From Gemmatimonas sp. (GTDB lineage: Bacteria > Gemmatimonadota > Gemmatimonadetes > Gemmatimonadales > Gemmatimonadaceae): 57,514 nt of DNA. The stretch's first letter is position 1; each line of letters opens with the position of its first letter. This document shows positions 31,625 to 40,302 of the stretch, piece by piece. Location of the stretch: positions 1 through 57,514 of the forward strand of contig JAABRO010000010.1 in the NCBI GenBank assembly GCA_011390885.1, written 5' to 3'. The translations under genes and the position numbers were made by a program. The notes under the pieces were generated by a model. That model was not told the DNA's origin. It made no database searches and saw only the letters and a program-made list of their open reading frames with translations.

Positions 31625-32569
31625 GTGACGTCGTCACACGCGCGGGTCACGGGTACGCTGCTCGAACGCCGGTTGCCGGCGTCCGGGTGGCGCACCCGCT
31701 TCGCGCCCGCCCCCACCGGGTTCCTGCACCTCGGGCACCTGGTGAATGCGATCCATGTGTGGGGGATCGCGCGCGCGTTCGGCGGTCGCGTGCTGCTGCG
31801 CGTGGAGGATCACGACCTCACGCGCTGCAAGCCGGAATACGAAGCCGCGCTGCTCGATGATCTCGAGTGGTTGGGCTTCCTCCCCGACGAGGCGTCGTTT
31901 GCCGAGTTCCGCGCGGGGGCCACACCGCACCGTCAGTCGGACAACAGCGATGCATACGCGCGCGCGCTGGTGCGCCTCGAGGCGCTGGGGCGCGTGTACC
32001 CGTGCACCTGCTCGCGTCGCGACGTGCTGCAGGTGGTCGGCACCGTGGCACCGGGTGAGGAGCCCTGCTACCCGGGGACCTGCCGGCGCACACCGCGGCC
32101 GGCTGACAGCACGCGCGCGCGCCGTGTCCATCTCGATGACGAGGTCGTGACCTTTGACGACCTGCGGCTTGGGCCGCAGCAGCAGCGACCGGCGCTGCAG
32201 TGCGGTGACGTGCTCGTGCGCGACCGCTTCGGGCACTGGACGTACCAGTTCGGCGTCGTCGTGGACGACATGGCGCAGGGCGTGGACGTGGTCATTCGCG
32301 GGGAAGACCTGCTCTCGAGCACGGGGCGTCAGCTGCTGCTCGGTCGCCTGCTGGGGCGCCAGGCGCCGCCGCTCTTCCTGCACCACACGCTGCTCGTGCA
32401 CCCAGATGGCCGCAAGCTGAGCAAGGCGGCCGCCGACACCTCGCTGCGCGAGCTGCGCGCCGGCGGCGCAACGGCGGCGCAGCTGATCGGCGAGGCGGCG
32501 CAGCGCGCGGGGCTGCTCGCCGTCCCGCGCGCGATTCCTGCGGACGCGGTCGCCGACCTCTTCGCCTGA
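31625..32569 (+). CDS. gluQ: Glutamyl-Q tRNA(Asp) synthetase
   Basis: 314 residues, a truncated glutamyl-tRNA synthetase catalytic core without the anticodon-binding domain. It charges Glu onto queuosine 34 of tRNA-Asp. Visible: FAPAPTGFLHLGH (HIGH box 35-38), the zinc-type Cys cluster C127-x-C129 with CYPGTC at 148-153, IRGEDLL and the KMSKS-class loop KLSKA at 264-268. Length fits the family (about 290-310). GTG start at 31625, 18 bases after the M14 peptidase stop, so read-through is likely though the pair has no shared function. The queuosine pathway itself is not in the window. Confidence 0.93.
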   Translation: MTSSHARVTGTLLERRLPASGWRTRFAPAPTGFLHLGHLVNAIHVWGIARAFGGRVLLRVEDHDLTRCKPEYEAALLDDLEWLGFLPDEASFAEFRAGATPHRQSDNSDAYARALVRLEALGRVYPCTCSRRDVLQVVGTVAPGEEPCYPGTCRRTPRPADSTRARRVHLDDEVVTFDDLRLGPQQQRPALQCGDVLVRDRFGHWTYQFGVVVDDMAQGVDVVIRGEDLLSSTGRQLLLGRLLGRQAPPLFLHHTLLVHPDGRKLSKAAADTSLRELRAGGATAAQLIGEAAQRAGLLAVPRAIPADAVADLFA

Positions 32570-32597
32570 AAGGCGCCGGTCGGCGACCACAGGCGGA

Positions 32598-33884
32598 CTA
32601 CATCGCCGGCCCGCGCACGCCGAGGAAGGTGCTCACCAGCAGCAGGATCCACTGCGGCCCCTTGAAGCCGTCGGTGCGATCGTCGTACGACTCCTCGAGC
32701 GAGTGGGCGCCGCGGCCCACGCCGCCGCCGTCCACCGTGATGGCGGGAATGCCCAGGCTGATGGGCAGGTTGCTGTCCGTGCTCGACGCGTTGAGCGGTG
32801 CGTAGAGGCTGAGCGCGTCGGCGGCGGCCTTGGCCGAGCGCACGATGCGCATCGAGTCGGGGGTCGTGCCGGCCGGCCGAATGCCGATGGTGTCGATCTG
32901 GAGCGTGAGCTGCGCGCGCGAGTTGGGCCAGCGCGCCTGCTCGGCGGCCACGGCATCCTTGACGATCTTCTGCACCTTCGCGTCGAGCTCCTGCAGCGCC
33001 GCCCAGCTTTCGCTGCGCATGTCGAGGTCGAACGACGCCTCGTCGGAGATCGTGTTCACCGAGCGGCCGCCGCTGATGATGCCCACGTTGAAGGTCGTGC
33101 GCGGGTCGCGCGGCACCTCGACGTCGCCGATTGCGGCGATCGCGCGGCCCAGCGCGTGGATCGGGTTGGCCATGCCGAAGGCGCCGTAGCTGTGGCCGCC
33201 CGGGCCCTTCACCGAGAAGCGGTACCGCGCGCTGCCCACGGCCCCGTTGGTGATCGCGATGCCGGTGCCGTCGATGCTGATGAACGCGTCCACGGAATCC
33301 TTGAGCGGGCTGGCGAACAGCGCGCGCACGCCGCGCAGGTTGCCCGGGCCCTCCTCGCCCACGGTCGCCACCACGAGCAGGCGACCGTCGAAGGGGACCT
33401 TCGAGGTCTTGAGCGCGCGCGTCACGGCCAGCATGGCAGCGAGTCCGCGGCAGTCGTCGCCGATGCCGGGGCCGCGCAGCAGCGTGCCTTCGCGCGTGAC
33501 CTTCACGTCGGTCCCTTCGGGGAACACGGTGTCCAGATGGCTGCTCAGGATCAGCGTGGGGCCCGGGCGTCCGCTCGGCAGTTCACCGATCACGTTCCCC
33601 TCGGCGTCCACGCGCACCTTCTCGAGACCGAGCGCCGTGAACTGCTCGCGCACGTAGGCACCACGCACGTCCTCCTTGAAGGGCGGCGCGGGAATCTCGC
33701 AGACGGCGACCTGCTGGTCGATCGTCCAGGCGTTCTCGCGCTCGAGCATGGCGAGCGCCTGCTTCACGGCCGGATGCTGCGCCGGCGGCGTGACGGGCTG
33801 AGCGGAGGCAGTGGCGCCTACCGAAACGAGCAGGGCGAGTGCGGCGAGCGACGGCGTGACCGTCGCGGCGTGGAATCGGGGCAT
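32598..33884 (-). CDS. Secreted M20-family zinc peptidase
   Basis: 428 residues with a signal peptide (about 1-29, ending ASAQP). M20 metallopeptidase motifs in order: His116-x-Asp118 in SSHLDTVF, Asp143/144 in PGIGDDCRG, the Glu177-Glu178 pair in VGEEGPGN, and the lid/dimerisation domain start at VKGPGGHSYGAFGMANP. PepT/PepV-like or carboxypeptidase G2-like; cleaves di- or tripeptides or N-acyl amino acids, here in the periplasm. The terminal His ligand sits in GRGAHSLEE. Convergent with gluQ (28 bases) and divergent from the dehydratase gene across 187 bases. Confidence 0.92.
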   Translation of the reverse strand: MPRFHAATVTPSLAALALLVSVGATASAQPVTPPAQHPAVKQALAMLERENAWTIDQQVAVCEIPAPPFKEDVRGAYVREQFTALGLEKVRVDAEGNVIGELPSGRPGPTLILSSHLDTVFPEGTDVKVTREGTLLRGPGIGDDCRGLAAMLAVTRALKTSKVPFDGRLLVVATVGEEGPGNLRGVRALFASPLKDSVDAFISIDGTGIAITNGAVGSARYRFSVKGPGGHSYGAFGMANPIHALGRAIAAIGDVEVPRDPRTTFNVGIISGGRSVNTISDEASFDLDMRSESWAALQELDAKVQKIVKDAVAAEQARWPNSRAQLTLQIDTIGIRPAGTTPDSMRIVRSAKAAADALSLYAPLNASSTDSNLPISLGIPAITVDGGGVGRGAHSLEESYDDRTDGFKGPQWILLLVSTFLGVRGPAM

Positions 33885-34071
33885 GGGCACGATGGGTGGA
33901 GTCGGAACGGACAGGCGACGCACCCCGGAAAGATGGCACATCGCGCCCCCGAGATACGAATGCGGGCGCGCGGACGCTGGCCCGACGCTCCGAGCGCGCG
34001 GCAATCGCTCGCCCCTTGTCCAGTGCGGTACACTCCCCGAACGTGCACCGATCCCCTTCCGGAGCCACCCA

Positions 34072-35073
34072 ATGACCGACCCGCTCGCGACGCTGCCCAG
34101 CCTGGCCACCCTGCGTGAGGCGCAGGTCATCGTGCGCCGTGCCTTCGCGTCCACGCCGCAGTACCGGTGGCCACTGCTCGAGGCGCGCGCGGGCGGTCCC
34201 GTGTGGATCAAGCACGAGAACCACACGCCGGTGGGCGCCTTCAAGGTGCGCGGCGGGCTCGTGTACCTCGAGCGCCTGCGCGCCAGCCACCCCGACGCGC
34301 CCGGCCTCGTCTCCGCCACGCGCGGCAATCACGGCCAGTCGCTGGCGTATGCGGCACGCGACGCCGGCATTCCGGTTGCCATCGTGGTGCCGGAGGGGAA
34401 CAGCCGCGAGAAGAATGCCGCCATGCGCGCGCTCGGTGCGGAGGTCATCGAGACGGGGGCGGACTTCCAGGCGGCGGTCGAGGCGTCGATGGTGCTGGCC
34501 GCAGAGCGTGGCTGGCTGCGCGTGCCGAGTTTCCACCTGGATCTCGTGGCGGGCGTGGGGACCTGGGCGCTCGAACTGCTGGAGGCGGTGCCGGACCTGG
34601 AGCGCCTCTACGTGCCGATCGGGCTCGGCAGCGGGCTGTGTGGTGCGATCGCCGCACAGCGCGCCCTCGGCCACCGGGTGGAGTTCGTGGGCGTGGGCTC
34701 GGTGCACGCGCCGGCGTACGCGCGCTCGATTGCGACGGGCACGCTCACCTCGCACGCCGTGAGCACCGAGCTCGCCGACGGCATGGCGGTCCGCACGCCC
34801 GACCCATCAGCGCTCGCGATCATGCGCGCGGCGGGGGTGCGCGTGGTCGAGGTGGACGACGGGCAGGTCGCGCACGCGATGCGGGCATTCTTCGCCGACA
34901 CGCACAACGTGGCCGAGGGCGCGGGCGCCGCCGGGCTCGCGGCCCTGCTCGCCGACCCGGAGCGGCGGGCCGGCGAGTGCGTAGGCACGGTGCTGTGTGG
35001 CGGCAACGTGGACAGCGATCTCTTCGCCCGCGTGCTCACCGGCTTCGACGGCGCTCAGCGGCCGAACCAGTAG
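34072..35073 (+). CDS. PLP-dependent threonine/serine dehydratase-like enzyme
   Basis: 333 residues, fold type II PLP enzyme. The Schiff-base Lys58 is in ENHTPVGAFKVRGG (more often SFK-x-RG). The Ser/Gly loop ATRGNHGQSLAYAA and the phosphate-binding GLGSGLCGAIAA follow. There is no ACT regulatory domain, so it resembles catabolic threonine ammonia-lyases or serine/3-hydroxyaspartate dehydratases; the exact amino acid is open. ATG 34072 has GGAG at 34061. Its last 19 bases overlap the convergent DUF5916 gene end (35055-35073), so the two transcripts are antisense at their 3' ends. Confidence 0.88.
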   Translation: MTDPLATLPSLATLREAQVIVRRAFASTPQYRWPLLEARAGGPVWIKHENHTPVGAFKVRGGLVYLERLRASHPDAPGLVSATRGNHGQSLAYAARDAGIPVAIVVPEGNSREKNAAMRALGAEVIETGADFQAAVEASMVLAAERGWLRVPSFHLDLVAGVGTWALELLEAVPDLERLYVPIGLGSGLCGAIAAQRALGHRVEFVGVGSVHAPAYARSIATGTLTSHAVSTELADGMAVRTPDPSALAIMRAAGVRVVEVDDGQVAHAMRAFFADTHNVAEGAGAAGLAALLADPERRAGECVGTVLCGGNVDSDLFARVLTGFDGAQRPNQ

Positions 35074-37679
35074 CTCGCCTTCACCAGGAACGTGTTGTTC
35101 GGCGCAGATCCGAACAGGTTGCCGACATCGCGCGAGAGGTCGAAGGAGCCCGCGTCGACCCCGGACTGCGACCGTCCCTGCTGCCACACGAAGAAGAGCG
35201 TGCTGCCGGGCCGATACTCCCAGCGTGCCACCACGTTCGAACGGAACTCCTTCACATTGAAGCCGCCGGGATCGCCGTCGTACGGGGTGAAGCGGGCGTC
35301 GTAGTCCGTGGCGCGCGGGTCGGCGAGCTGGCGCCAGTTGGTGAAGCGTCCCGTGGTGATGAAGGGCTGCGCGTACACCTGCAGCGAGAGGGTGGGGGAC
35401 GCCGTCACGTCGAAGCGCGCGGTCAGGCTGTGCGTGTGCTGGTCGAGCGTGGCGAAGGTGTACGCCGTGCCATCGGCACCCGCTGCGCCCACGTTGCCCA
35501 CCCACTGCCAGTCGCGCACCGCGCGTCCCGAGTTCACCGACACGCTCCCCTGCACGCGACTCGAACCGCGAAACTGCACGCGTGGACCGGCGCTCACGTT
35601 CCACGAGCGGCCACCGTCGCCGAGTCCCCAGTTGAGGCTCAGCCCGGGCACGATCGGACGGCGGCCGTCGGTGTCGAGGCCGGACCAGCCGAACACGCCG
35701 GCGTTGCGTCGCACCGCCGGCCCGCCACGCGCGGCGCGGTCGTCGAAGGCGGGGAGCAGGTTCTCCACGCCGATGCCCGCGTACACGTTCCAGAAGTTCG
35801 CGAGCTCGGCGTTGCCGTTCACGTTGCCGCCGTGATTGAGCGGCAGGCCGGCGGTGTTCCAGCTCGCCCACTGGTTCACGTTCACGCCGAAGCGGCGGAA
35901 GCGCGCGGTGGGTTGCAGCGAGAAGAGCTGCCCCCAGGCGTACTGCGACTGGATGTCGCTGCGCGTGAGGAAGCCCACGTCGTTGATCTCGAACCCCGCG
36001 CTCTTGCGCTGGTATCCCATCGCGAAGCGCGTGCGTCCGCCGCCCACCTTGCGCAGCGACAGCTCGCCGGCCGTTCCGTTCAGCGCGGTGCGCGTGTCGT
36101 CGACGGTGAGTGCGCCATCTGGACGCATGTACGCGTGCACGAGGCTGCGCTGCGTGCGCGACATCGCGGCCGTGTCGCCACGCACATGGCTCGCCGCGAG
36201 AAAGCCCGACACCTCGAACCGGTTGCCCCCGAAGCGGTGGCGCGCGTCCAGTCCGCCCGACCACGCGCTGCGACGCAGGTAGGGTGTGCTCCAGTCGTCG
36301 AGCGCGCGCTGCACGCCCGTGGCCATCACGCCGACCACGCTGTTGCCGCCCCGCAGCTCCTGCACCGCGCGCGCCACCATGTAGTTGGTCTGCGGTTCGG
36401 CGGTGCGTCCCTGGGCGCCGTTCGTGCGTCCCGTCACGGCGTCGAGCACGCCGATGGACAGACCGCTCGGCAGGCGGCCCGTCATCTTCGCGGCGCCGAG
36501 GATGGGTGAGAACTGCGACGTCGCATTGTCGCCGTGCAGGCCGGCCAGCTGCGGGGCGCGACCGATGCGTCGCGGATAGAAGAGCCCCGTGCACTGGCCG
36601 TCGTTGCAGTCGATGTCGTAACGGAAGATGCCCACTCCCTCGATGAAGAACGGCCGCCGTTCCTGGAAGAACTGCTCGAACGCCGAGAGGTTGAGCACGG
36701 CGGGATCGGCCTCGACCTGGCCGAAGTCGGGGTTCACCGTGGCGTCGATGGTGAAGTTCGCGCCCAGCCCGTACTTCACGTCGAGGCCGGCGGCGTGCTC
36801 CTGCGCGCGGCTGGCGTCGCGCAGCGGCCCGTTGCCGCGCAGCCGCGTGACGTTGCGCTCCACGAGGTACGGACGGATCTCGAGCCGGCGCGATCGCGGC
36901 AGGCCCGCGAAGCCGCCCAGCTCACCGAACTGCGACACCACCCCCACGCGGGAGCGACGCAGCAGCGGCCACGAATACCGCTCGCCGCGCCGCTGCACTT
37001 CGCGCAGCACGAGGATGCCGAAGGTGTGCTCCGGCTGGTCGGGGAAGCGCAGCTGGTTGAGTGGAATGCGGAACTCCGCCGACCAGCCGAGGCTGTCCAC
37101 CACGGTCTTCGCATCCCAGACGGCGTCCCACGTGAGGTCCTCGACGCCATCGTTGTAGACGTACCAGTCGCGCTGCACGCCCGCGGGATTGATCATGAAC
37201 GCGTAGCCCGTGCGCTTGTCGAGGTACGAATCGATCATGATCGCGATGTAATCCGACGGCGTGCGTTGGTCGCGCCGGCTGAGCAGGCCGACGATCGAAT
37301 CCGGGGATGGATCGAATGCGCGCACGTGGAGGTAGAGATGAGAGTCGTCGTAGACGACTCGCGCCTCGGTCGCGAACGCCGGATCGCCGTCTTCGTTCGG
37401 CTGCATCTCGCGGAATGCCTCGATGACCGGCGCGCCGCGCCAGGCCAGTTCGCGGTCGATGCCGTCGAGCTCCATGGGCGTTCGGGTGCGGAACGCGGTC
37501 ACCAGCCGGTCGGTCGCCCGCGACGCAGGCGCGCGATTCGCCGCATCCAGCACGAGGGAGGGCTCGGTGCGCGCCGCGACGGACGAGGGCTGCGCCTGCG
37601 CGCGCGCCGAGGCCGAGACGGTCAGCACGATCGTGGCGAGCAGCGCGGTGACCGTGTAGGGACGAATTCGGGTGATCAT
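35055..37679 (-). CDS. DUF5916 outer-membrane protein with CBM9-like domain (second copy)
   Basis: 874 residues. Signal peptide (about 1-28, ASARAQA), N-terminal CBM9-like sandwich (about 60-220, with MELDGIDRELAWRGA and LYLHVRAFDPSPDS), then the DUF5916 block with PDFGQVEADPAVLNLSAFEQFFQERRPFFIEG and a pair of Cys in a short loop (DCNDGQC) and a barrel region ending FLVKASYWFGR. Same architecture as the 22459-24831 gene but longer and divergent; the shared block is easily aligned by eye. ATG 37679 starts the signal peptide although the frame extends upstream. Divergent from tamA. Function unknown; probably an outer-membrane conduit or sensor. Confidence 0.9.
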   Translation of the reverse strand: MITRIRPYTVTALLATIVLTVSASARAQAQPSSVAARTEPSLVLDAANRAPASRATDRLVTAFRTRTPMELDGIDRELAWRGAPVIEAFREMQPNEDGDPAFATEARVVYDDSHLYLHVRAFDPSPDSIVGLLSRRDQRTPSDYIAIMIDSYLDKRTGYAFMINPAGVQRDWYVYNDGVEDLTWDAVWDAKTVVDSLGWSAEFRIPLNQLRFPDQPEHTFGILVLREVQRRGERYSWPLLRRSRVGVVSQFGELGGFAGLPRSRRLEIRPYLVERNVTRLRGNGPLRDASRAQEHAAGLDVKYGLGANFTIDATVNPDFGQVEADPAVLNLSAFEQFFQERRPFFIEGVGIFRYDIDCNDGQCTGLFYPRRIGRAPQLAGLHGDNATSQFSPILGAAKMTGRLPSGLSIGVLDAVTGRTNGAQGRTAEPQTNYMVARAVQELRGGNSVVGVMATGVQRALDDWSTPYLRRSAWSGGLDARHRFGGNRFEVSGFLAASHVRGDTAAMSRTQRSLVHAYMRPDGALTVDDTRTALNGTAGELSLRKVGGGRTRFAMGYQRKSAGFEINDVGFLTRSDIQSQYAWGQLFSLQPTARFRRFGVNVNQWASWNTAGLPLNHGGNVNGNAELANFWNVYAGIGVENLLPAFDDRAARGGPAVRRNAGVFGWSGLDTDGRRPIVPGLSLNWGLGDGGRSWNVSAGPRVQFRGSSRVQGSVSVNSGRAVRDWQWVGNVGAAGADGTAYTFATLDQHTHSLTARFDVTASPTLSLQVYAQPFITTGRFTNWRQLADPRATDYDARFTPYDGDPGGFNVKEFRSNVVARWEYRPGSTLFFVWQQGRSQSGVDAGSFDLSRDVGNLFGSAPNNTFLVKASYWFGR

Positions 37680-37985
37680 GCGCGACGGCGCAGCCAGCGC
37701 GCGCCACTGGGGCGTCACAGCGTGGCGGACGGCGACAGCTCGAGGGAGGGAGTGCATGGCGGGAGGGGTGACCGCAGCATCGCGGTGTGGTGAGACGTTC
37801 GGCCGTGCGGCCGAGCCGGTTCGGAACACGCGATGTGACGGTGGAATCGCGGAAAGGGTTTGTCGTCGGTCAGGTGACCCGGGCCACGCCGACGCCGCTG
37901 CGCGGCGGCCGGCACGGCGCGCGTGACGGCCTCGACATGGGGCGCGACCGTGGCGTGTGACGCCCGTGCGGGAGAGATTCCCCGG
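37680..37985. other. 306-bp divergent intergenic region
   Basis: Lies between the leftward DUF5916 gene and the rightward tamA-like gene and should carry both promoters. It contains a CGGCCG repeat pair near 37800 and a G-rich stretch at 37855-37880, but I could not identify a convincing promoter, hairpin or small gene. In-frame codons upstream of both genes lie here (GTG 37923; ATG 37757 and 37829) and leave the true starts slightly uncertain. Confidence 0.45.
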
Positions 37986-40301
37986 GTGATCGACCGCTCA
38001 CACGCCACCACGCATCGCGCCGGGTCGCACCGCCTGCCGGGTCACCGGTCGCGGCGGCGACGCGGCCTGTTGCGTCTGGTTGCGTCGCTGCTGCTCGTCG
38101 TCCCGGCGACGGCCGTGCAGGCCCAGGGCGCGGCCCGCTGCGCCACGGGGCAGGAGGTGCGCGACGTCACGATTCGTGGCTCGCAGATCGAGGCCGACGA
38201 GGTGCTGACCGTGCTTGCCACGCAGCGCCCGACGCTGGCCAACCGCCTGCTGCGACTCGGCTCGGCGGCGTGCGTGGACTCCCTGCAGCTCGAGCAGGAC
38301 GCGCTGCGCATCGCGGTGCTGCATCGTCAGCGCGGCTGGTTCACCGCGCAGGTTCGCCCCGTCGTCCTCGACGACCCGCGCGGGCGGGCGGTGCGCTTCG
38401 ATGTCACGCCGGGCCCGGTGGCCACCATCGACTCGGTGGTGGTGGACGGCTTGCCGACCACGGTGAACCCCAACCTCGCCGCGCCGCTCACGGCGCTCGA
38501 CGGGGCGTCGTTCGATCGGGTGCGCGTGCAGGCCGCCACCGATCTCGTCGTGACGCGGCTGCAGGATGCCGGCTTCGCGCGCACGCGCCAGCCGGCCAGC
38601 ACGATCACGATCGACACGACGGCGGCGACCGTCGCGCTGCGCTTCTCCTTCGAACCGGGACTCGCACTGCGCGTCGGCCGCATCGCCGTGGAGATCGCCC
38701 CGGTGCCTCGGCGCGGTCCGCGCTTCGACTCCGCCGAGGTGCTGGCGCTGGCCGGACTGCGCGCCGGTGTGGGCTATCGCGCCAGCGACGTGCTCGCCGC
38801 CCAGCGCGCGCTCTATCGCACGGAGGCGTTCGGCCTCGTGCTCATCGACACGGTCACGCCGCCCGCCGATCGGGCCGACTCCACCATCGACCTGCGCGTC
38901 AGCGTGTCCGAGGCGCGCACGCGCAGCGCGCGTGTGGGCGCCGGCTGGGGCACGCTCGAGTGCGGCCGCGTGCAGGGACGCATCACGGATCGCGGCTTCC
39001 TCGGCCCCGGCCGTCGCGTCGAACTCACCGCCCGGGCATCGCGCCTTGGCATCGGGGCGCCGGTGGACCAGTTCCCGGGGCTCTGTCCGCAGTTCCTGCG
39101 CGACGATCCGTACAGCCAGGAGCTCAACTACCACGTGGGGGTCGCGCTCACCAACGCGACGTTCTTCGGCCTGCCGATCGCGCCGACGCTCGACGTGTAC
39201 AGCGAGCGGCGCGGCGAGTACAACGCCTTCCAGCAGGAAACGGACATCGGCGTGGGCGTGGCGCTGTCGAAGGCGCTCACCGCGCGCACGCTGCTCAGCG
39301 TGGGTGCCGAGTTCGAGTCGGGACGCATCGTCACCGACGCGGTGCTCGCGTGCGTGCGCTTCGCGCTCTGCCAGCCCGCCGACTTCGCGCTCGCGCGGCA
39401 GGGGAACACCACGCAGGCGCTCAACGTGACGTGGCTGCACGACCGCGTCGGGCAGTCGCAGGACCCGCGCTACGGCGGCCGGTTGCGCGTGGACGCGCGC
39501 GTCGGCTCGACGAGCTTCGGCGGCGTGGGCGCGGAGGGGGACAGCAGCAGCCGCTACGCCTTCTATCGGCCCACGGTGGAGGCGACGGGGTTCACGCGTT
39601 TCCTCGGTGGAACGGTCGCGGCACGCATGCAGTGGTCGCAGGTGTACGCGCCCAATGCGTTCACCGTGAGCGGCGTGCCGTTCCTTCCGCCGCAGGAGCG
39701 GCTCTTCTCGGGCGGGCAGAACTCCGTGCGCGGCTACCAGCAGAACCTGCTCGGTCCCGTGGTCTATCGGGTGAACCGGGCGAGCGTCGACTCGGTGCCG
39801 TTCGGTGACAGCTTCCAGCTCGTCGTGCGTCCCGACGCCGTGACGCGCCTGCCCTCGCCGGAGGGCGGCACCGGCTCGCTGCTCGCCAACCTCGAATATC
39901 GCCGCCGCTTCGGCCGCCTCACCGAGTCGCTGCAGTGGGCGTTCTTCGTGGACGCCGGCACGGTGTGGGCCACGGGCGTGGCCCCGTTCTCGGTGCGCGA
40001 AGTGCGGGCCACACCGGGCGTTGGCGTGCGGTTGGATACGCCGCTCGGGCCGTTCCGCGTGGACATCGGCTACAATCCGCGGCGCGCGGAGCCCGGCAAG
40101 GCCTTCCTGTTCGATGCCGTCGCGCGGGCGGGCGCTGCCCCGGTACCGTACGTGATCTGCGTGAGTCCGGGGCAGGAGGCCACCTTCGAGCAGCAGGTGG
40201 AGGCGGGCGGCTTCGGCTGCCCGCGCACCTTCCGGCCGACTTCCAGCCGCAGCACGCTCTCGCGGCTCGTCTTCCACTTCAGTCTCGGGCAGGCGTTCTA
40301 G
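37986..40301 (+). CDS. tamA: TamA-like Omp85-family outer-membrane assembly protein
   Basis: 771 residues. Signal peptide (about 1-47, ending VQAQ), three POTRA-type repeats (about 50-330, each with a DSVVVDGLP- or VRDVTIRGS-like strand), then an Omp85 barrel with the lid loop FSGGQNSVRGYQQN, the strand GVGVRLDTPLGPFRVDIGYNP, and a terminal Phe. TamA works with TamB to insert autotransporter-like proteins or move phospholipid to the outer membrane; tamB follows after 1 base. GTG 37986 is picked because GGGAGAG lies about 10 bases before it; GTG 37923 would add 21 residues. Longer than E. coli TamA (577) and with extra Cys-bearing strands. Confidence 0.9.
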   Translation: MIDRSHATTHRAGSHRLPGHRSRRRRGLLRLVASLLLVVPATAVQAQGAARCATGQEVRDVTIRGSQIEADEVLTVLATQRPTLANRLLRLGSAACVDSLQLEQDALRIAVLHRQRGWFTAQVRPVVLDDPRGRAVRFDVTPGPVATIDSVVVDGLPTTVNPNLAAPLTALDGASFDRVRVQAATDLVVTRLQDAGFARTRQPASTITIDTTAATVALRFSFEPGLALRVGRIAVEIAPVPRRGPRFDSAEVLALAGLRAGVGYRASDVLAAQRALYRTEAFGLVLIDTVTPPADRADSTIDLRVSVSEARTRSARVGAGWGTLECGRVQGRITDRGFLGPGRRVELTARASRLGIGAPVDQFPGLCPQFLRDDPYSQELNYHVGVALTNATFFGLPIAPTLDVYSERRGEYNAFQQETDIGVGVALSKALTARTLLSVGAEFESGRIVTDAVLACVRFALCQPADFALARQGNTTQALNVTWLHDRVGQSQDPRYGGRLRVDARVGSTSFGGVGAEGDSSSRYAFYRPTVEATGFTRFLGGTVAARMQWSQVYAPNAFTVSGVPFLPPQERLFSGGQNSVRGYQQNLLGPVVYRVNRASVDSVPFGDSFQLVVRPDAVTRLPSPEGGTGSLLANLEYRRRFGRLTESLQWAFFVDAGTVWATGVAPFSVREVRATPGVGVRLDTPLGPFRVDIGYNPRRAEPGKAFLFDAVARAGAAPVPYVICVSPGQEATFEQQVEAGGFGCPRTFRPTSSRSTLSRLVFHFSLGQAF

Positions 40302-40302
40302 C

